DNA of 64,000 bases from Solenopsis invicta (GCF_016802725.1 NC_052665.1:23126501-23190500), one strand, 5' to 3'. Positions 31,990 through 43,386 are shown, counted from the first letter of the stretch. Notes: generated from the sequence alone by a model not told the origin. Translations and numbers: made by a program.

Positions 31990-32790
31990 CTCCCCCCTCG
32001 GCCGTCCCGAAGAAGAAGCAGGCTTGCCCCCCGCCCACCGGGCCGTAACGGCCCGTCAGCCAAAAGGCGGCGGGGGTGTGGGCGATCGGTTGCCGTCGCC
32101 CCCTCTCTCCCCACAGTTAGGGAGGAGGAGGAGGGCGACGGCGCTAACACAAAGAGGGGGCGACCCTCCGCCCCTGCGGATGCCGGCCCCGCCTTCGGGA
32201 CGCGCAGCCGTGGGAGGAGTGGCCCCCTCGCAACAGTGGTGAACCCGGCGAGGCAGACCCGACCTGACGGTCCGGGGGGACGACTCTGCGATGTAACGCG
32301 GAGCCGTACCCCCCCTCTGCCTCGCCGGGTAGGGGAGGGGGAAGTTTCTCCCTCTCCGTCCCCAGGGTAGTTAGGAGGACCGCGCCGCCGTCAGCGCGGC
32401 GCGCGAAGAGGCCCGGGGCTACGGCGGGGGCCGGATACCCCTGGATCTACCCCCAAAAACCATCAGGGATAGAGGCAGGAGGCTGGTGTCCCCCTCCCCC
32501 GACCTGGGGCAGATCAGGCCCACAAGCCCTGCCGGGTGCGCCCACGTTAGGGTGCACCCGGCGTGTCGAATCGGCCTAGGTCGACTGGGTCCGGAGGGCT
32601 CCGGAAGTATGCTGCACGCGTTCCCGGAGCCCCCCAGTCACGAACCAGGGCAGGACACCCGGAGAGGTTTTAGTGGGTATGTCCCCGCCGACACGTCGTC
32701 GGCGGGGAAGAGCCCCACATAACCACCAGGCTTTCCCCGGGGCCTGGGGTATGCGGCAACGCATTTCCTCTCCGTTATCAAAAAAAAAAA
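31990..32790 (+). other. C2 3' UTR with three stem-loops
   Basis: Three inverted repeats are conserved in family C. The first is CGCGCCGC..GCGGCGCG (about 32380-32402). The second, at 32531-32562, is GCCGGGTGCGCCC..GGGTGCACCCGGC. The third, at 32682-32708, is TCCCCGCCGAC, loop ACGTC, then GTCGGCGGGGA. GAGGTTTTAGTGGGTA lies at 32664-32679, and the terminal GCATTTCC at 32761-32768 precedes the poly(A). Confidence 0.75.
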
Positions 32791-32804
32791 GGGGGCTCTC
32801 TCAG

Positions 32805-35199
32805 CCTCGGGCCGAGCCCATGGAGGTTAATCGGCGCGAGGAGGAGGAGATGACCGGGAATCCCCTGGAGTCGGTCATCGATTTGGATGAGGCGGAGGGT
32901 CGGGTCCGGATCCCGGATGTCTCGGGGACGGATCCGACCTTCCGGCTCACGTCAGAAGCAGGCGCGCCCGTGGCCGACCCCGCTTGGACGGGAGTGGACC
33001 CTTCAGGCCACCCTCCTCACTGTCCGACGGGGCGGACACAGAAGACCGGCTCCATGGGGTTCCCCTAGAGCAATTTCGGGCCCGCCGACTCCGAGCTAAC
33101 GTTATACGTAGGAGGAGGAGGGAACGGGGGTGAGCGATGCGAGGCCTCGGTAGCGCATCATGATCCCCCCGACCCTGTTCACGCCGGACCAGCGGCGATA
33201 TATTGACCGCCATCTGGGTGTATATCTCGGAGTACGACCACCGATCTGGCCGGATTGGCTGATGGGTGGCTCCGGGAGGTCGAGGGCGCGCGGAATAAGG
33301 CGTCCACGGGTTGCCCACTCTCAGGCAACCTGTCTGGGCGCATTAAATTGAACACCCATCTCGCCCGGGAGGCGCTCATGACGCTGGCGTACCGCGCCAT
33401 GGGCCGTCTCGGGCGAGAGAATGGGCAGGAGGAGGTGACAACCGCGGCTCGGGAGGAGGAGGTTCGCTCCCTCCGGGCCGAGGTCACCGTACTGAGGGGC
33501 CAGCTGTGGGTAACAAAACGCGCCCTCATGCTACAGAGCGGTCCCTCCTCGTCAGCGGCTGCCTCACAGCCGGCGAGAAGGTCTCCTTCCCTCCTGTTGC
33601 CTCCGTCGGTCGCTTCTGCCCCTGGCTCTTCTCCTTTCGAGGAGCGAGTGCTGGGGACGTTAGAGCGGCTGACGGCGACGGTGGAGGGCCTGGAGAGGCG
33701 CCTGGCGCGGGTGGAGACGAGGGCTATCTCGGCCGCTGTTCCCACCAACGCTGGGAGCAAGAAGAAGAAGAAAGGGAAGGTGGGAAAGGGGAGTGCGGGA
33801 GCTCCGCGGGAGGAGCCTCCTGCGCCCCCCGCCGTGCCGGCGGCAGCGCCCGGCCCCGATACGCCTACGAGCGATCGGAGCTGGGTCGAGGTCGTCGGCA
33901 CCCGGAAAAGGAGGAGGTTGAACAAGGAGGGCCGAAGAGCGCCCCCCATTCGTCCCACGGGGGATAGCGGATGGGGGGTGTTCCCGCCGTCGTTCGGAGG
34001 AGATGCGACCCGGCCATCGGGGATGGCGGCGTCTGTCGCCCCCCCCCCGGTGACCATGCCAAAGAAAGGAAAAGAGAAGAAGAAGCAGGGAGGCTTTCCG
34101 CCGCGAAGCAACGTCCTTGCGGCGAGAAAGATAGGGAGGCGTGTCCCCAAGTCATCGGCGAACTTAGTGACGGTGACGGGGAATGACGCTTCCTATGCGG
34201 GAGTAATGCGGCGGGCCAGGGAGGTCATTGTCCTTGGGGACATCCTGCCGCAGGGGGGCAGTGGGCTGCGGGTCCGCCGAGCCCAGGCCGGGGGTCTCCT
34301 CCTGGAGATCCCCGGTGAAGATAGTAGGTCAGCAGCGGAGCGACTGGCCTCCGAGATGCGTCGCGTCGCGGGGGGCCCGGACGTGCGGATCTCTTGCCCT
34401 CTGCGGAGGGTAGGGATCCGCATCTCCGGGTTCGATGACTCGGTGACCCCGGAGGAGGTGGCCACGGCGGTCGCCGACTCCGGGTCATGCTTCGTGGCGG
34501 ACCTCAAGCTGGGTCGGGTGACGCGCAGTCGGCGGGGACTGGGCTCTGTAATAGTGCAGTGCCCGGTCGCCGCCGCTGCGAAGATCGCCCGAGCGGGCAG
34601 TTTGGCCCTGGGTTGGGTGGCGGCTTGCGTGGAGGTGCTCAAGGCACCTCCGCAGAGATGTTTCCGGTGCCTAGCCTAGGGACATACGCAGCATCGGTGT
34701 CCTGGCAACATCGACAGTGCCCGGTGCTGTTTCAATTGCGGGGGGGGAGGGGCACACCCAGGCAGAATGCGCGAATAGGCCGTTCTGCCCGGAGTGTTCC
34801 TCCAAGGGTAAGGCGCATAATCACCGCCCCGGTAAGAAATGCGCGCGGGTTCCCCCGGCTGCTCGACCGGGGAAGAGGGCTCCCCCTCCTCCGCAGCGGG
34901 AGAAGGGTGGAAACTCAGAAAACGGTCGGCCGCTGACCCCTCCGCCTCCCACCCCGCCCGGCGCTCAGGCCGTGGATGGTGGTGTGTCGGGGGCGCTAGT
35001 GGCCGATATAGACATGGAGGAGACCCCTCCCGTAGCTGAGGCCTCTGTCGGTGAAGCCTTCATCACGGGGGTGATAGAGATATCGTCAGAGTTGTCCGGA
35101 GCCTCTGAGCTCCGGACGAGTCCGCCGACCAAAAAGAGGTGCGAGGCACTCGACAGTCCAAGTACCGCGCACCTCCCCCAGGCGAAGGTGGTGCTCTAG
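32805..35199 (+). pseudogene. A3 ORF1, central and C-terminal parts (broken)
   Basis: After C2 the frame resumes with RAEPMEVNRREEEEMTGNPL. Frameshifts near 33070-33250 lead to the long open frame 33255-34676: ADGWLREVEGARNKASTGC, the coiled coil, DRSWVEVVGTRKRRR, VTGNDASYAGVMRRAREVI and the first knuckle CFRCLA. There a C-to-T change gives the stop TAG at 34677, where A4 has CAG. The remaining knuckles and the acidic tail lie at 34717-35199. No ORF2 follows. Confidence 0.82.
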
Positions 35200-35952
35200 C
35201 CCCTCCCTCTCCCGCAACGGGAGAAGCGAGTGGGACGCAACTCGAGCACCCCCCTCAAGAAAGTATTGAGACCCCGGGCGGAGAAGGCGTTGACGCCTTT
35301 TCCCCCGGGGTCTCCTATCCTCAGAGGAAATGGGGCCGCGGAGTGACTCCCCTGGAGGGAGGGGCCATTCCGTGATTCTGGGCCTCGTTTCCGGCTGCCC
35401 CTGCGCTCGCGGTTGCCCAGGAGACGAGGATCCTGGCTGTTGGGCCGCCCGATGGGTCTCCGCTCATCCGGTGAGCCGGCCACGAGGATAGGAGGTAGGC
35501 TCAATTGGTTGGTTCCTCGGGACCACTGGACCTTGGGTAGGGGGTTGGCGCGGAACGGGTAAGTTCGGCGCTCGCCTCCTGGCCTAAAGGAACGCGGGGG
35601 TGGGGGGGGCGTGCGGTGTTTTACACGGCGCTACCCCGGGGTGGACAAGGCGGCAGCTAACATATCTCGGCTGCCGCCCTGGCACGTCCTCTCCCAACCT
35701 GACGAACTGGCGCGTCGGGGGGTTCACGCTCCGACCCCCGGGGAAGGCTACCGATGGAATGGCGTATTGTCGGCCGGGGCCTTCCTTATCTGGTGCTCGG
35801 TGGCTCGGTGAGGTTTTTAGTTGGTAGGCGGTTTAGGGCGAGCCTGGTCGCTGAAACTACGTGGCCGGGTTAGCACCGTCCTGACTCGAGTCCAACACTA
35901 CCAGGTCTAACCAACCTGGCGTGCCATGAGCATTTCCCTCATCGTACAAAAA
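35200..35952 (+). other. A3 end of ORF1 and 3' UTR
   Basis: A stop (TAG at about 35197-35199) replaces the Glu/Asp codon found in A2 and A4, so the last ~45 codons of ORF1 are lost in this copy. The UTR then matches A4, with GAGGTTTTTAGTTGGTAGG at about 35810 and GAGCATTTCCCTCATCG at about 35928, followed by poly(A). Confidence 0.8.
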
Positions 35953-36160
35953 AAAATGTGGATTGAGGATAAATTGTGGATATGGTGTGAGATCAAAGAT
36001 GAATTGAGGGAATGGAGAGGAAGAGATGTAAGGATGGAGGAGAAGGGGGAAAGGAGAAGAAAGGGAAAAAGTTTTTTAGTAGAAAGGTGGGGTAGGAGAG
36101 AGAAAGAAGTATGGGAATAAGGAAAATGGAAAATATGATAGCAAGAGGAATAGGAAAAGG
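35953..36160 (+). pseudogene. LINE B ORF1, last block
   Basis: After the right TSD of A3 the frame reads IEDKLWIWCEIKDELREWRGRD and ends at 36118-36120. The final KSFLVERWGRREKEVWE is the usual type of basic tail. The ORF1 product of LINE B is therefore spread over 15604-36120. Confidence 0.6.
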
Positions 36161-37440
36161 AGGGACGGTAAAGAATACAAAATAGGTTTTTGGAATGTAG
36201 CAGGCATGGAAAATAAAGAGGAGAATTTTAGGGAGAAATTGAAGGAATGGGATGTGATGTTTTTGAGTGAGACATGGTTACAGAAGAAAGGATGAGAGAG
36301 GATGCAAAGATGGTTACCAAAGAGATACATTTGGGAGGTGCAAGAAGAGCAGGAAAGAGTGGGAAAGAAGAGCAAAAAAAGGAGGGCAATGGGGGGGTGA
36401 TCATGGGGATAAGGGAGAGGATAGAAAGAGAAAAAGAGAATAAGGAAAGGAGAGAGGTGGGATTACGGGTGAGTAAAGTCAACTTAGGGGGGGGAATGGT
36501 GGAAACTAGTGGGTATATATGTGAATGGGGATTTAGAGGAAAAAACGAGGTAATTAAGAGAGCGGATGGAGGAAAGAGAGGAGGGGGTAAGTATATTAAT
36601 AGGGGAGGATTTTAATGCAAGAACGAATAAAGAAGAAGGAGGTATGGGAGAGAAGAAAGAGGGAGGGGTAGGAAAAAGAAAGAAAAACTCAAAAGATGAA
36701 AAGATGAATGGAGAGGGAAAGAAATTGTGTGGTTTTTTAAAAAAATTAGGATGGTCAATTCTAAACGGATACATAAATTGAGATAAGAAGAGAGAATGAA
36801 CGTATACCGGAGGGAAGGGGGACTGTAATTGACTACGTAATCGATTATGAAAATACAAGAGAAGAAGTGGTAAAGTTGAAGGTGGAGGACTGGGTGGATT
36901 CTGATCATCAGCTATTAACTGTGTACGTAAAGGGGCAAGAAAGGGGGGAAGAAAGGATTAGGAAAAAGAAAGGAAGAGAAAGAAGAGAGGTTTGGACAAA
37001 AGAGAGAAGGAAGAAATTTGAGGAATACGTGGGCAAGAGGAATAGTGTTTTGGAGAGGGTTGAGAAAGGTTGGAGGAAATTGAAAAAGAGAGTGGAAGGA
37101 GCATTGGAAAGAGTAGGGAAAGAAGAGAAAAAAGGTGCGGAAAAGATGGTGGGATATGGAATGTAGGAGTATGAAAAGAGTAGTAAGGGAGGAGTTTAAA
37201 AAGTGGAAGAAAAGAGGAGGGAAAGGGAAGAAATATAAAGAGATGAGGAAGAGATACAGTGAGTATTGTAAGGAAAGAAAAAGAAGGGAAAGAGAAAGAT
37301 GGGAAAAGAAATTGGAAGGTGTAAGAATGGAAAGGGATGTATGAAGGGTAGTGAACAGGGGGAGGAAAAAGAGAAAGAGAGTCAGGGAAGGGATCAAAAT
37401 AAGGGAATGGGAGGGACACTTTAGAAAAATGTTGGGGGGG
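36161..37440 (+). pseudogene. LINE B ORF2, endonuclease domain (broken)
   Basis: KIGFWNVAGMENKEENF and WDVMFLSETWLQKKG (36175-36290) carry the Asn and Glu of an APE-like endonuclease. ILIGEDFNARTN (about 36595) is the GDFNART block with an inserted Glu. DSDHQLLTVYV (about 36898) is the SDH block. Stops and frameshifts lie between them. A long charged linker follows (to 37440). The strand is strikingly purine-rich. Confidence 0.75.
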
Positions 37441-38675
37441 AGTGGAGTGGAGAGTTAGAGGAGTGGTGGGGGGAAGAGAAGGAGTGGAGGAAGATGATAT
37501 CAGTAGGAAAGAAATAACAAGGGCGGTAAAGAAACTGAAGGAGGAAAAAGCGGCGGGAGGGAATGGTATTGTAAAAGAAATATGGAAATATAGAAGAAAA
37601 GAAATAAAGGAATGGCTGTGGGAAATATGTAACGAAGTGTGGAGAAGAGATGGGTGGCCGGAGGAGTGAAGGGAAGGGGTGGTAGTGCCGGTAGTGAAAA
37701 AAGGGAGAGAGGGTTAAAGAATATAGAGGAATCACGTTGACGCAGACGGCATATAAAATGTACGCAACGGTACTTGCGGAGAGACTTAGGGAGGAGGTGG
37801 AGAGGAAGGGGATACTCCTACCGAGTCAAACGGGGTTTAGGAAAAGGGTAGACACGATTGATCAAATCTACGTATTGAATTATCTAATAAACAAGAGGGT
37901 GGCGGTGAAAAAAGGCAAGATGATGATACTATTTGTAGATTTGAAAGCTGCGTTTGACTCGGTGGATAGGGAAATATCTCATACAGATGATGAGGAAGAG
38001 GGGAGTTAGAGAAAGCTTGGTCGTGAGGTGCGAGGAAGTACTGGAGGAGACCATAAGTAGAATGAGGGTGGGGGATAAGGTAAGGGAAAACTTCTGGACG
38101 GGAAGAGGAGTAAGACAGGGGTGCTCTCTGAGCCCATGCCTATTTACGCTGTTGCTGGCGGATTTAGATGAAGAATTAGAGAGGGAGGGTTGGGGGGGAG
38201 TGAGGCTAAAGGGAAGGAAAATATACTCGTTGGCGTATGCAAATGATGTGGCAGTGGTTGCAAAAACGGAGACAGGGATGAAAAGGATGATTAAGGCACT
38301 GGAAAGTTATATAGAGCGAAAGGGATTAGAGATAAATGTGGAGACACAAAGGTAATAAGATGTAGAAGGGGGGGCAGGAAACAGAAAAAAATGGTGTGAA
38401 AATGAAAAAGAAGAGAGATAGAAGAGGTGAGAAAATACAAATATCTAAGATATGTAATAGGGGTCAGAAAGAACATATAGACAAGAGAGTTAACAAGCAA
38501 GCGGTGGTGATAAGAGAAGTGTGGGGGATAAAAAAGAGGAAATTTGAAAAGGATTGGTCGAGAAGGATATGGTTGTTTGATAGATTAGTCTGGACGGTAA
38601 TGGGATATGGAGTGGAGATATGGGGCTGGAAAGAAAGAAAAAAGGTAGAAAGGATACAGGACAGGTTCTTGAAAT
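37441..38675 (+). pseudogene. LINE B ORF2, reverse transcriptase domain (broken)
   Basis: EITRAVKKLKEEKAAGGNGI opens the domain. QTAYKMYATVLAERLREEVE, LPSQTGFRKRVDTIDQIYVL and ILFVDLKAAFDSVDRE follow at 37737-38000. After a frameshift come GRGVRQGCSLSPCLFTLLLA and SLAYANDVAVVA, where the catalytic YADD has become YAND. The end (MGYGVEIWGWKERKKVERIQ) is cut by element A4 at 38676. Several shifts and the Asp-to-Asn change make it inactive. Confidence 0.82.
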
Positions 38676-39538
38676 TCCCGTAGGGGTCTGGAGTCGTTTC
38701 GGGGCCTCCCGAGGCCGTGCGACGACTCTAGATACAGGAATTGGCGTTCCTGCGGTTTCCCGAGCTCGCTAGGGGTCTGCGGTCTTGCATAGACCGCAGA
38801 TTCAGGGACTTCAGCCACCCTGGCGCCCGAGCTGACACACCGTAATCCATCACGCGCTGAAATTACGTGCGGGATGGACCGGGGACCTTGGCTTCACCGC
38901 CCGGGTCGCGAGGAGTCAACCTCTATAAAAAATCAAGGAGGCGGCGTCTGAATGTCGTGTTTTTCGCGCCTCAGACGCCATGGTGGTGTGTGTTATGTTT
39001 AATGTACGGTGTTCGTCGCGGCGGGGAGTCGGGTCGCCTTCTCCCTGCGGAATCCTGGGGCGATCTTCCGGTCGATGGTTAAATCCCGCGCGTTGACCCG
39101 CTGGTTGTCGATGTCTCCGGCTAGCCCGGGCGCATCGGCACCGGGCCCTCGGGCCTAGGATCAGCCCGTACACCGGTGGGACTGGCGCTTCCTCTCGGGG
39201 ATGTACCTCGTTAGCGCGGAGGCATCGCCGTGGGGGGTGTTAGCTCTCGCCGAGGCCTCTGGCCGGGGGATCGCTGTGGGTGACTGCCGGGATCGGGGGT
39301 CCCGTCTGCCCGCCGCAGTCCATTGTCTGATGCGCGTCGATCGTGGGTTATCCCGGGTGTGCGCTTAACCGCGTGCACTTAGGTTTTGTTTTCTGTTCTT
39401 CCCTGGTCGGCGCGTGTGATGTGGGTGCCGTCCAATAGAGTCGCCTTGGGCCGGTGGTCCCCGGACACCGGCCTGTAGTATCCCTTGGGGCGAGGGTGGG
39501 GTTCCCCTCGTAAAACAATACCCCATCATGGAAAAATT
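38676..39538 (+). promoter_or_regulatory. A4 5' monomer and leader with TATA-like box
   Basis: Begins CCCGTAGGGGTCTGGAGTCG. It includes the hairpin TCTGCGGTCT, loop TGCAT, AGACCGCAGA (about 38776-38800), CGTAAT..ATTACG, GCTGAAATTACGTG (about 38857) and CCTCTATAAAAAATC (about 38921). The leader has no convincing protein. Confidence 0.6.
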
Positions 39539-42500
39539 ACGGCTAACGACAGGGATATGTTACCGCGCAGGGGGGGTCGGATACCCCAGGGCCGGCAAGG
39601 GGGGACTAGTGTCCCGGGTGTCCCCTTGTCGTTATCTCACAACGGGCGGCCGCGCGGAGTGACCACACGCTCCGCCGGCTATCGGGCTAGTGTGGTAGTC
39701 AATGTGCGTGTTCGTCCCCGCGCTAGGCGGATAGGCCAAAGGTCTTGTCCAGTTCACTGGAGGGACTCGAGGTCTGAAGCCTATCAGCGCTTCTTGTGGT
39801 ACCGACGCCTCGGTAGGGCTTTGACGCCCTATTGTAGCTTCACGAGCTTATCCTCGTGGAGCCTCGTCGGTGTGGAGTCCGTAGATGAGGCTTCCTCCTC
39901 CTCGAGCGACGGGAGATGTGCCTCCCTTGATGTGAGGGATGGAGTCGAGCCGTCCCCGGTGGACGAGGCCTCCGCCCTTGCCGTCGAGGGGGACACGATC
40001 CTGCTGGCCGGTGACTGCTGCAAGGTATGCTCCGACCGGCAGGATGATAGCGCGACCGGGTTATCAGCAACCCGATTTTTTGACATGGTGGCGCGACCTG
40101 TGCCACCACAGGGTGTAGGTAGAACGCCGATCCGCGTCCGTGGGGGGGCTTCGGACGAGGAAGACCTCGCTGACCCGCCTCGAAGGAGGCGGCAGGGGCT
40201 TTCTCGGCACGATGCCGAGCCCATGGACGTAGATCGGCGAGAGGAGGAGGAGGAGCCGATGGCCGGGAACCCCCTGGAGCCGGTCATCGATTTGGAGGAG
40301 TCGGAGGGCCGTGTCCGTGTTCCGGATGTCCCGGGAGACGGGACCGACCTTCCGACTCACGTTAGAAGTAGGCGCGCCCGCGGCCGACCCCGTTTGGACG
40401 GGAGTGGACCCTTCAGGTCCCCCTCCCCATTGTCCGACGGGGCGGACGCAGAGGACCGGCTCCATGGGGTTCCCTTGGAGCGATTTAGGGCCCGCCGACT
40501 CAGAGCTAACGTCATCCGGAGCTCTGAGTCGGAGGGAGAGGGAACGGGGGAGAACGATGCGCGGCCTCGGCAGCGCATCAGGATCCCCCCGACCCTGTTC
40601 ACGCCGGATCAGCGCCGGTACGTCGACCGGCAACTGGGGGTGATCTCGCGGAGCACAACCACGGACCTGGCCGGTCTGGCCGATGGTTGGCTCCGTGAAG
40701 TCGAGGGAGCGCGCAACAAGGCCTCGACGGGTTGCCCACTGTCGGGCAACCTGTCGGGGCGTATAAAATTAAACACCCATCTCGCCCGGGAGGCGCTCAT
40801 GACGCTGGCGTACCGCGCCATGGGCCGTCTCGGGCGGGATGATGGTCAGGAAGAGGCGACGACCGCGGCCCGGGAGGAGGAGGTTCGCTCCCTCCGGGCC
40901 GAGGTCGCCGAGCTGAGGGGCCAGCTGGGGGTCGCTAAGAGGGCCCTCATGCTCCAGAGCGGCCCCTCCTCGTCTGCGGCCGCCCCGCAGACGTTGAGGA
41001 GAAGATCTCCTTCCCCTCCGCCGCCTCCGGTGGTCGCTTCTGCCCCCGGCTCTTCTCCTTTCGAGGAGCGAGTGCTGGGGACGTTGGAGCGGCTGACGGC
41101 GACGGTGGAGGGCCTGGAGAGGCGCCTGGCGCGGGTGGAGACGGGGGCTGTCCCGGCCGCCGTCCCCACCGACGCCAGGAGCGGAAAAAAGAAGAAGAAG
41201 GGGAAGGGGGAAAGGGGGTACGGGAGCTCCGCCGGAGGAGCCTCCCGCGCCCCCCGCAGTGCCGGCGGCAGCGCCCGGCCCCGATACGCCTACGAGCGAT
41301 CGGAGCTGGGTCGAGGTCGTCGGCACCCGGAAGAGGAGAAGGGTGGACAAAGGGGGCCGTAAAGCCCCCCCCACTCGGCCTGTGGAGAGTGGTTGGGGGG
41401 TGTTCCCCCCGGGATTCGGCACGGCCTCGGGCCGGCTGTCGGGGGTAGTGGCATCTGCCGCCCCCCCGGCGACCGGGCCGAGCAGGAAGAAAAAGGAGGG
41501 AGGAAAACAGGGAGGAGGTCCGCCGCGAAGCCAAGCGCTCGCGGCGAAGAGGATTGGGAGGCGCGTCCCCAAGTCGACGGCGATTCTGGTGACGGTGACG
41601 GGGGACGACGCCTCCTACGCCGGAGTGATGCGGCGGGCCCGCGAAGCGATTGTCCTCGGGGACGTGCTGCCGCAAGGAGGGAAAGGGCTACGGGTCCGTC
41701 GAGCCCAGACCGGGGGTCTCCTCCTGGAGATCCCCGGCGAAGACAGCAGGCCAACCGCGGAAAGGCTGGCCTCAGAGATGAGGCGCGTCGCGGGGGGCCC
41801 GGACGTGCGGATCTCGTGCCCTCTACGGAGAGTGGGGATCCGCATTTCCGGGTTCGACGACTCGGTGACCCCGGAGGAGGTGGCCACAGCGGTCGCGGAC
41901 TCCGGGGAATGCTTCGTGGCGGACCTCAAGGTGGGTCGAGTGGTGCGCAGTCGGCGGGGGCTGGGCTCTGTCATAGTGCAGTGCCCGGTCGCCGCCGCTG
42001 CGAGGCTCGCTCGAGCGGGGAGTGTGACCCTGGGCTGGGTGGCGGCTCGCGTGGAGGTGCTAAAGGCACCGCCGCAGCGATGCTTCCGCTGCCTAGCCCA
42101 GGGGCACACGCAGCACCGGTGTCCTGGCGGTGTCGACAGGGCCCGGTGCTGCTTCAATTGTGGGGGGGAGGGGCACACCCAGGCAGAATGCGCGAGTAGG
42201 CCGTTCTGCCCGGAGTGTGCCTCCAAAGGCAAGGCGCCGAATCACCGCCCAGGCGGTGAAAAGTGCGCCAGGGTTCCCCCGGCTCCACGATCGGGGAAGA
42301 GGGCTCCCCCTCCTCCGCAGCGGGAGAAGGGTGGAGACGCCGTGGAGGATCGGCGACTGACCCCTCTGCCTCCCACCCCGCCCGGCGCTCAGGCCGTGGA
42401 TGGTGGCGTGGCGGAGGGGCCGGTGGCCGATGTCGAAATGGAGGAGACCCCTCCCGTGGCGGAGGCCTCAGCCGACGAGGCCTTCACCACGGGAGTGATA

Positions 42501-42767
42501 GTGATATCGTCGGAGTCGTCCGGAGCATCGGAGCTCCGGACGAGTCCGCCGACTAAAAAGAGGTGCGATGCGCTCGACAGTCCGAGCGCCGCGCACCTCC
42601 CTCAGGCGAAGGTGGTGCTCGAGCCCCTCCCTCTCCCGCAACGGGAGAAGCGAGTGGGACGAGACTCGAGCACGCCTCTCAGAAGGGTGTTGAGACCCCG
42701 GGAGGAGAGGTCGTTGACGCCCTCTCCCCCGGGGTCGCCTATCCTCGGAGATAGGGCCGCGAGGTGA
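39539..42767 (+). pseudogene. A4 ORF1, Gag-like protein of about 1075 codons, one frameshift
   Basis: The start homologous to A3 (ATG 25939) is ACG at 39539 here; an in-frame ATG at 39485 lies upstream. The frame stays open to about 41214, where a small deletion in a G run shifts it. The downstream frame is open to 42767. In order: a Ser/Asp-rich region, RGRPRLDGSGPFR, STTTDLAGLADGWLREVEGA, coiled coils (SLRAEVAELRGQLG; ERLTATVEGLERRLARVE), SWVEVVGTRKRRR, an R1-type region (VRISCPLRRVGIRISGFDDS, GSVIVQCPVAAAARLARAG), three zinc knuckles (about 42078-42265) and an acidic tail. It would bind and package RNA. Confidence 0.85.
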
Positions 42768-43386
42768 CTCCCCAGGGGGGGGGTCATCACGCGATCCTGG
42801 GCCTCGTTTCCGGCTGCCCCTGCGCTCGGGGATGCTCAGGAGGCGAGGACCCTGGCTGTTGGGCCGCCCGATGAGTAGGGGTCTCCGCTCATCCGGCGTG
42901 CCGGCCACGCGAGGATAGGAGGTAGGCCCGGTCGGTCCCCTCGGGGCCACTGGACCTTGGGTAGGGGGTTGGCGCGGAACGGGTAAGTTCGGCGCTCGCC
43001 TCCTGCCCTAAAGGAGCGCTGGGGGGCGTGCGGTGTTTTTCACGGCGCCACCCCGGGGTGGACAAGGCGGCGGCTGACGTATCTCGGCCGCAGCCCTGGC
43101 ACGTCCTCTCCCAACCTGACGAACTGGCGCGTCGGGGGGCTCACGCTCCGACCCCCGGGGGAAGGCTACTGATGAAATAGCGTATTGCTGGCCGGGGCCT
43201 TCCTTCGATCTGGGGCGAGGTGGCTCGGTGAGGTTTTTAGTTGGTAGGCGGGTCAGGGCGAGCCCGGCCGCTGAAATTACGTGGCCGAGTTAGCACCGTC
43301 CTGACTCGAGTCCAACACTGTCAGGTCTAGCCAGCCTGTCGTGCCATGAGCATTTCCCTCATCGTACCAAAAAAAAAAAAAAAAAA
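42768..43386 (+). other. A4 3' UTR and poly(A)
   Basis: About 600 bp with no open frame related to endonuclease or reverse transcriptase on either strand. It has GAGGTTTTTAGTTGGTA at 43230-43246, GCTGAAATTACGTG at about 43269 (also present in the 5' monomer), and GAGCATTTCCCTCATCGTACC directly before the poly(A). Confidence 0.88.

Larger units (their letters stand above)
26611..32790 (+). mobile_element. R1-like LINE, copy C2, nearly full length
   Basis: A 6180-bp element in A3 with a 13-bp TSD. Compared with C3 it lacks about 290 bp at the 5' end and has internal deletions in ORF1. ORF2 is interrupted by fragment D and by frameshifts. It keeps the YADD box, the zinc finger and all three 3' stem-loops. 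It ends CGCATTTCCTCTCCGTTATC plus ten A. Confidence 0.9.
25082..35952 (+). mobile_element. ORF1-only retroelement, copy A3, split by LINE C2
   Basis: The TSD AAAATGTGG is at 25073-25081 and 35953-35961. The copy has a single 5' monomer with CCTTTATAAAAAATCG (about 25329), the ORF1 5' part (25939-26610), then C2 (26611-32790), the ORF1 3' part (32805-35199), the 3' UTR and poly(A). Without C2 it is about 4.7 kb, like A4. A six-base GTTCTT precedes the usual CCGTAGGGG start. Confidence 0.87.
38676..43386 (+). mobile_element. ORF1-only retroelement, copy A4 (best-preserved, full length)
   Basis: The 4711-bp element is flanked by the 12-bp TSD GGTTCTTGAAAT (38664-38675 and 43387-43398). Order: 5' monomer, leader, ORF1 (39539-42767), 3' UTR (42768-43368), poly(A) of 18 A. 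It has both ends, so the absence of an endonuclease and RT is not due to truncation. It is the reference copy for family A here. Confidence 0.93.
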
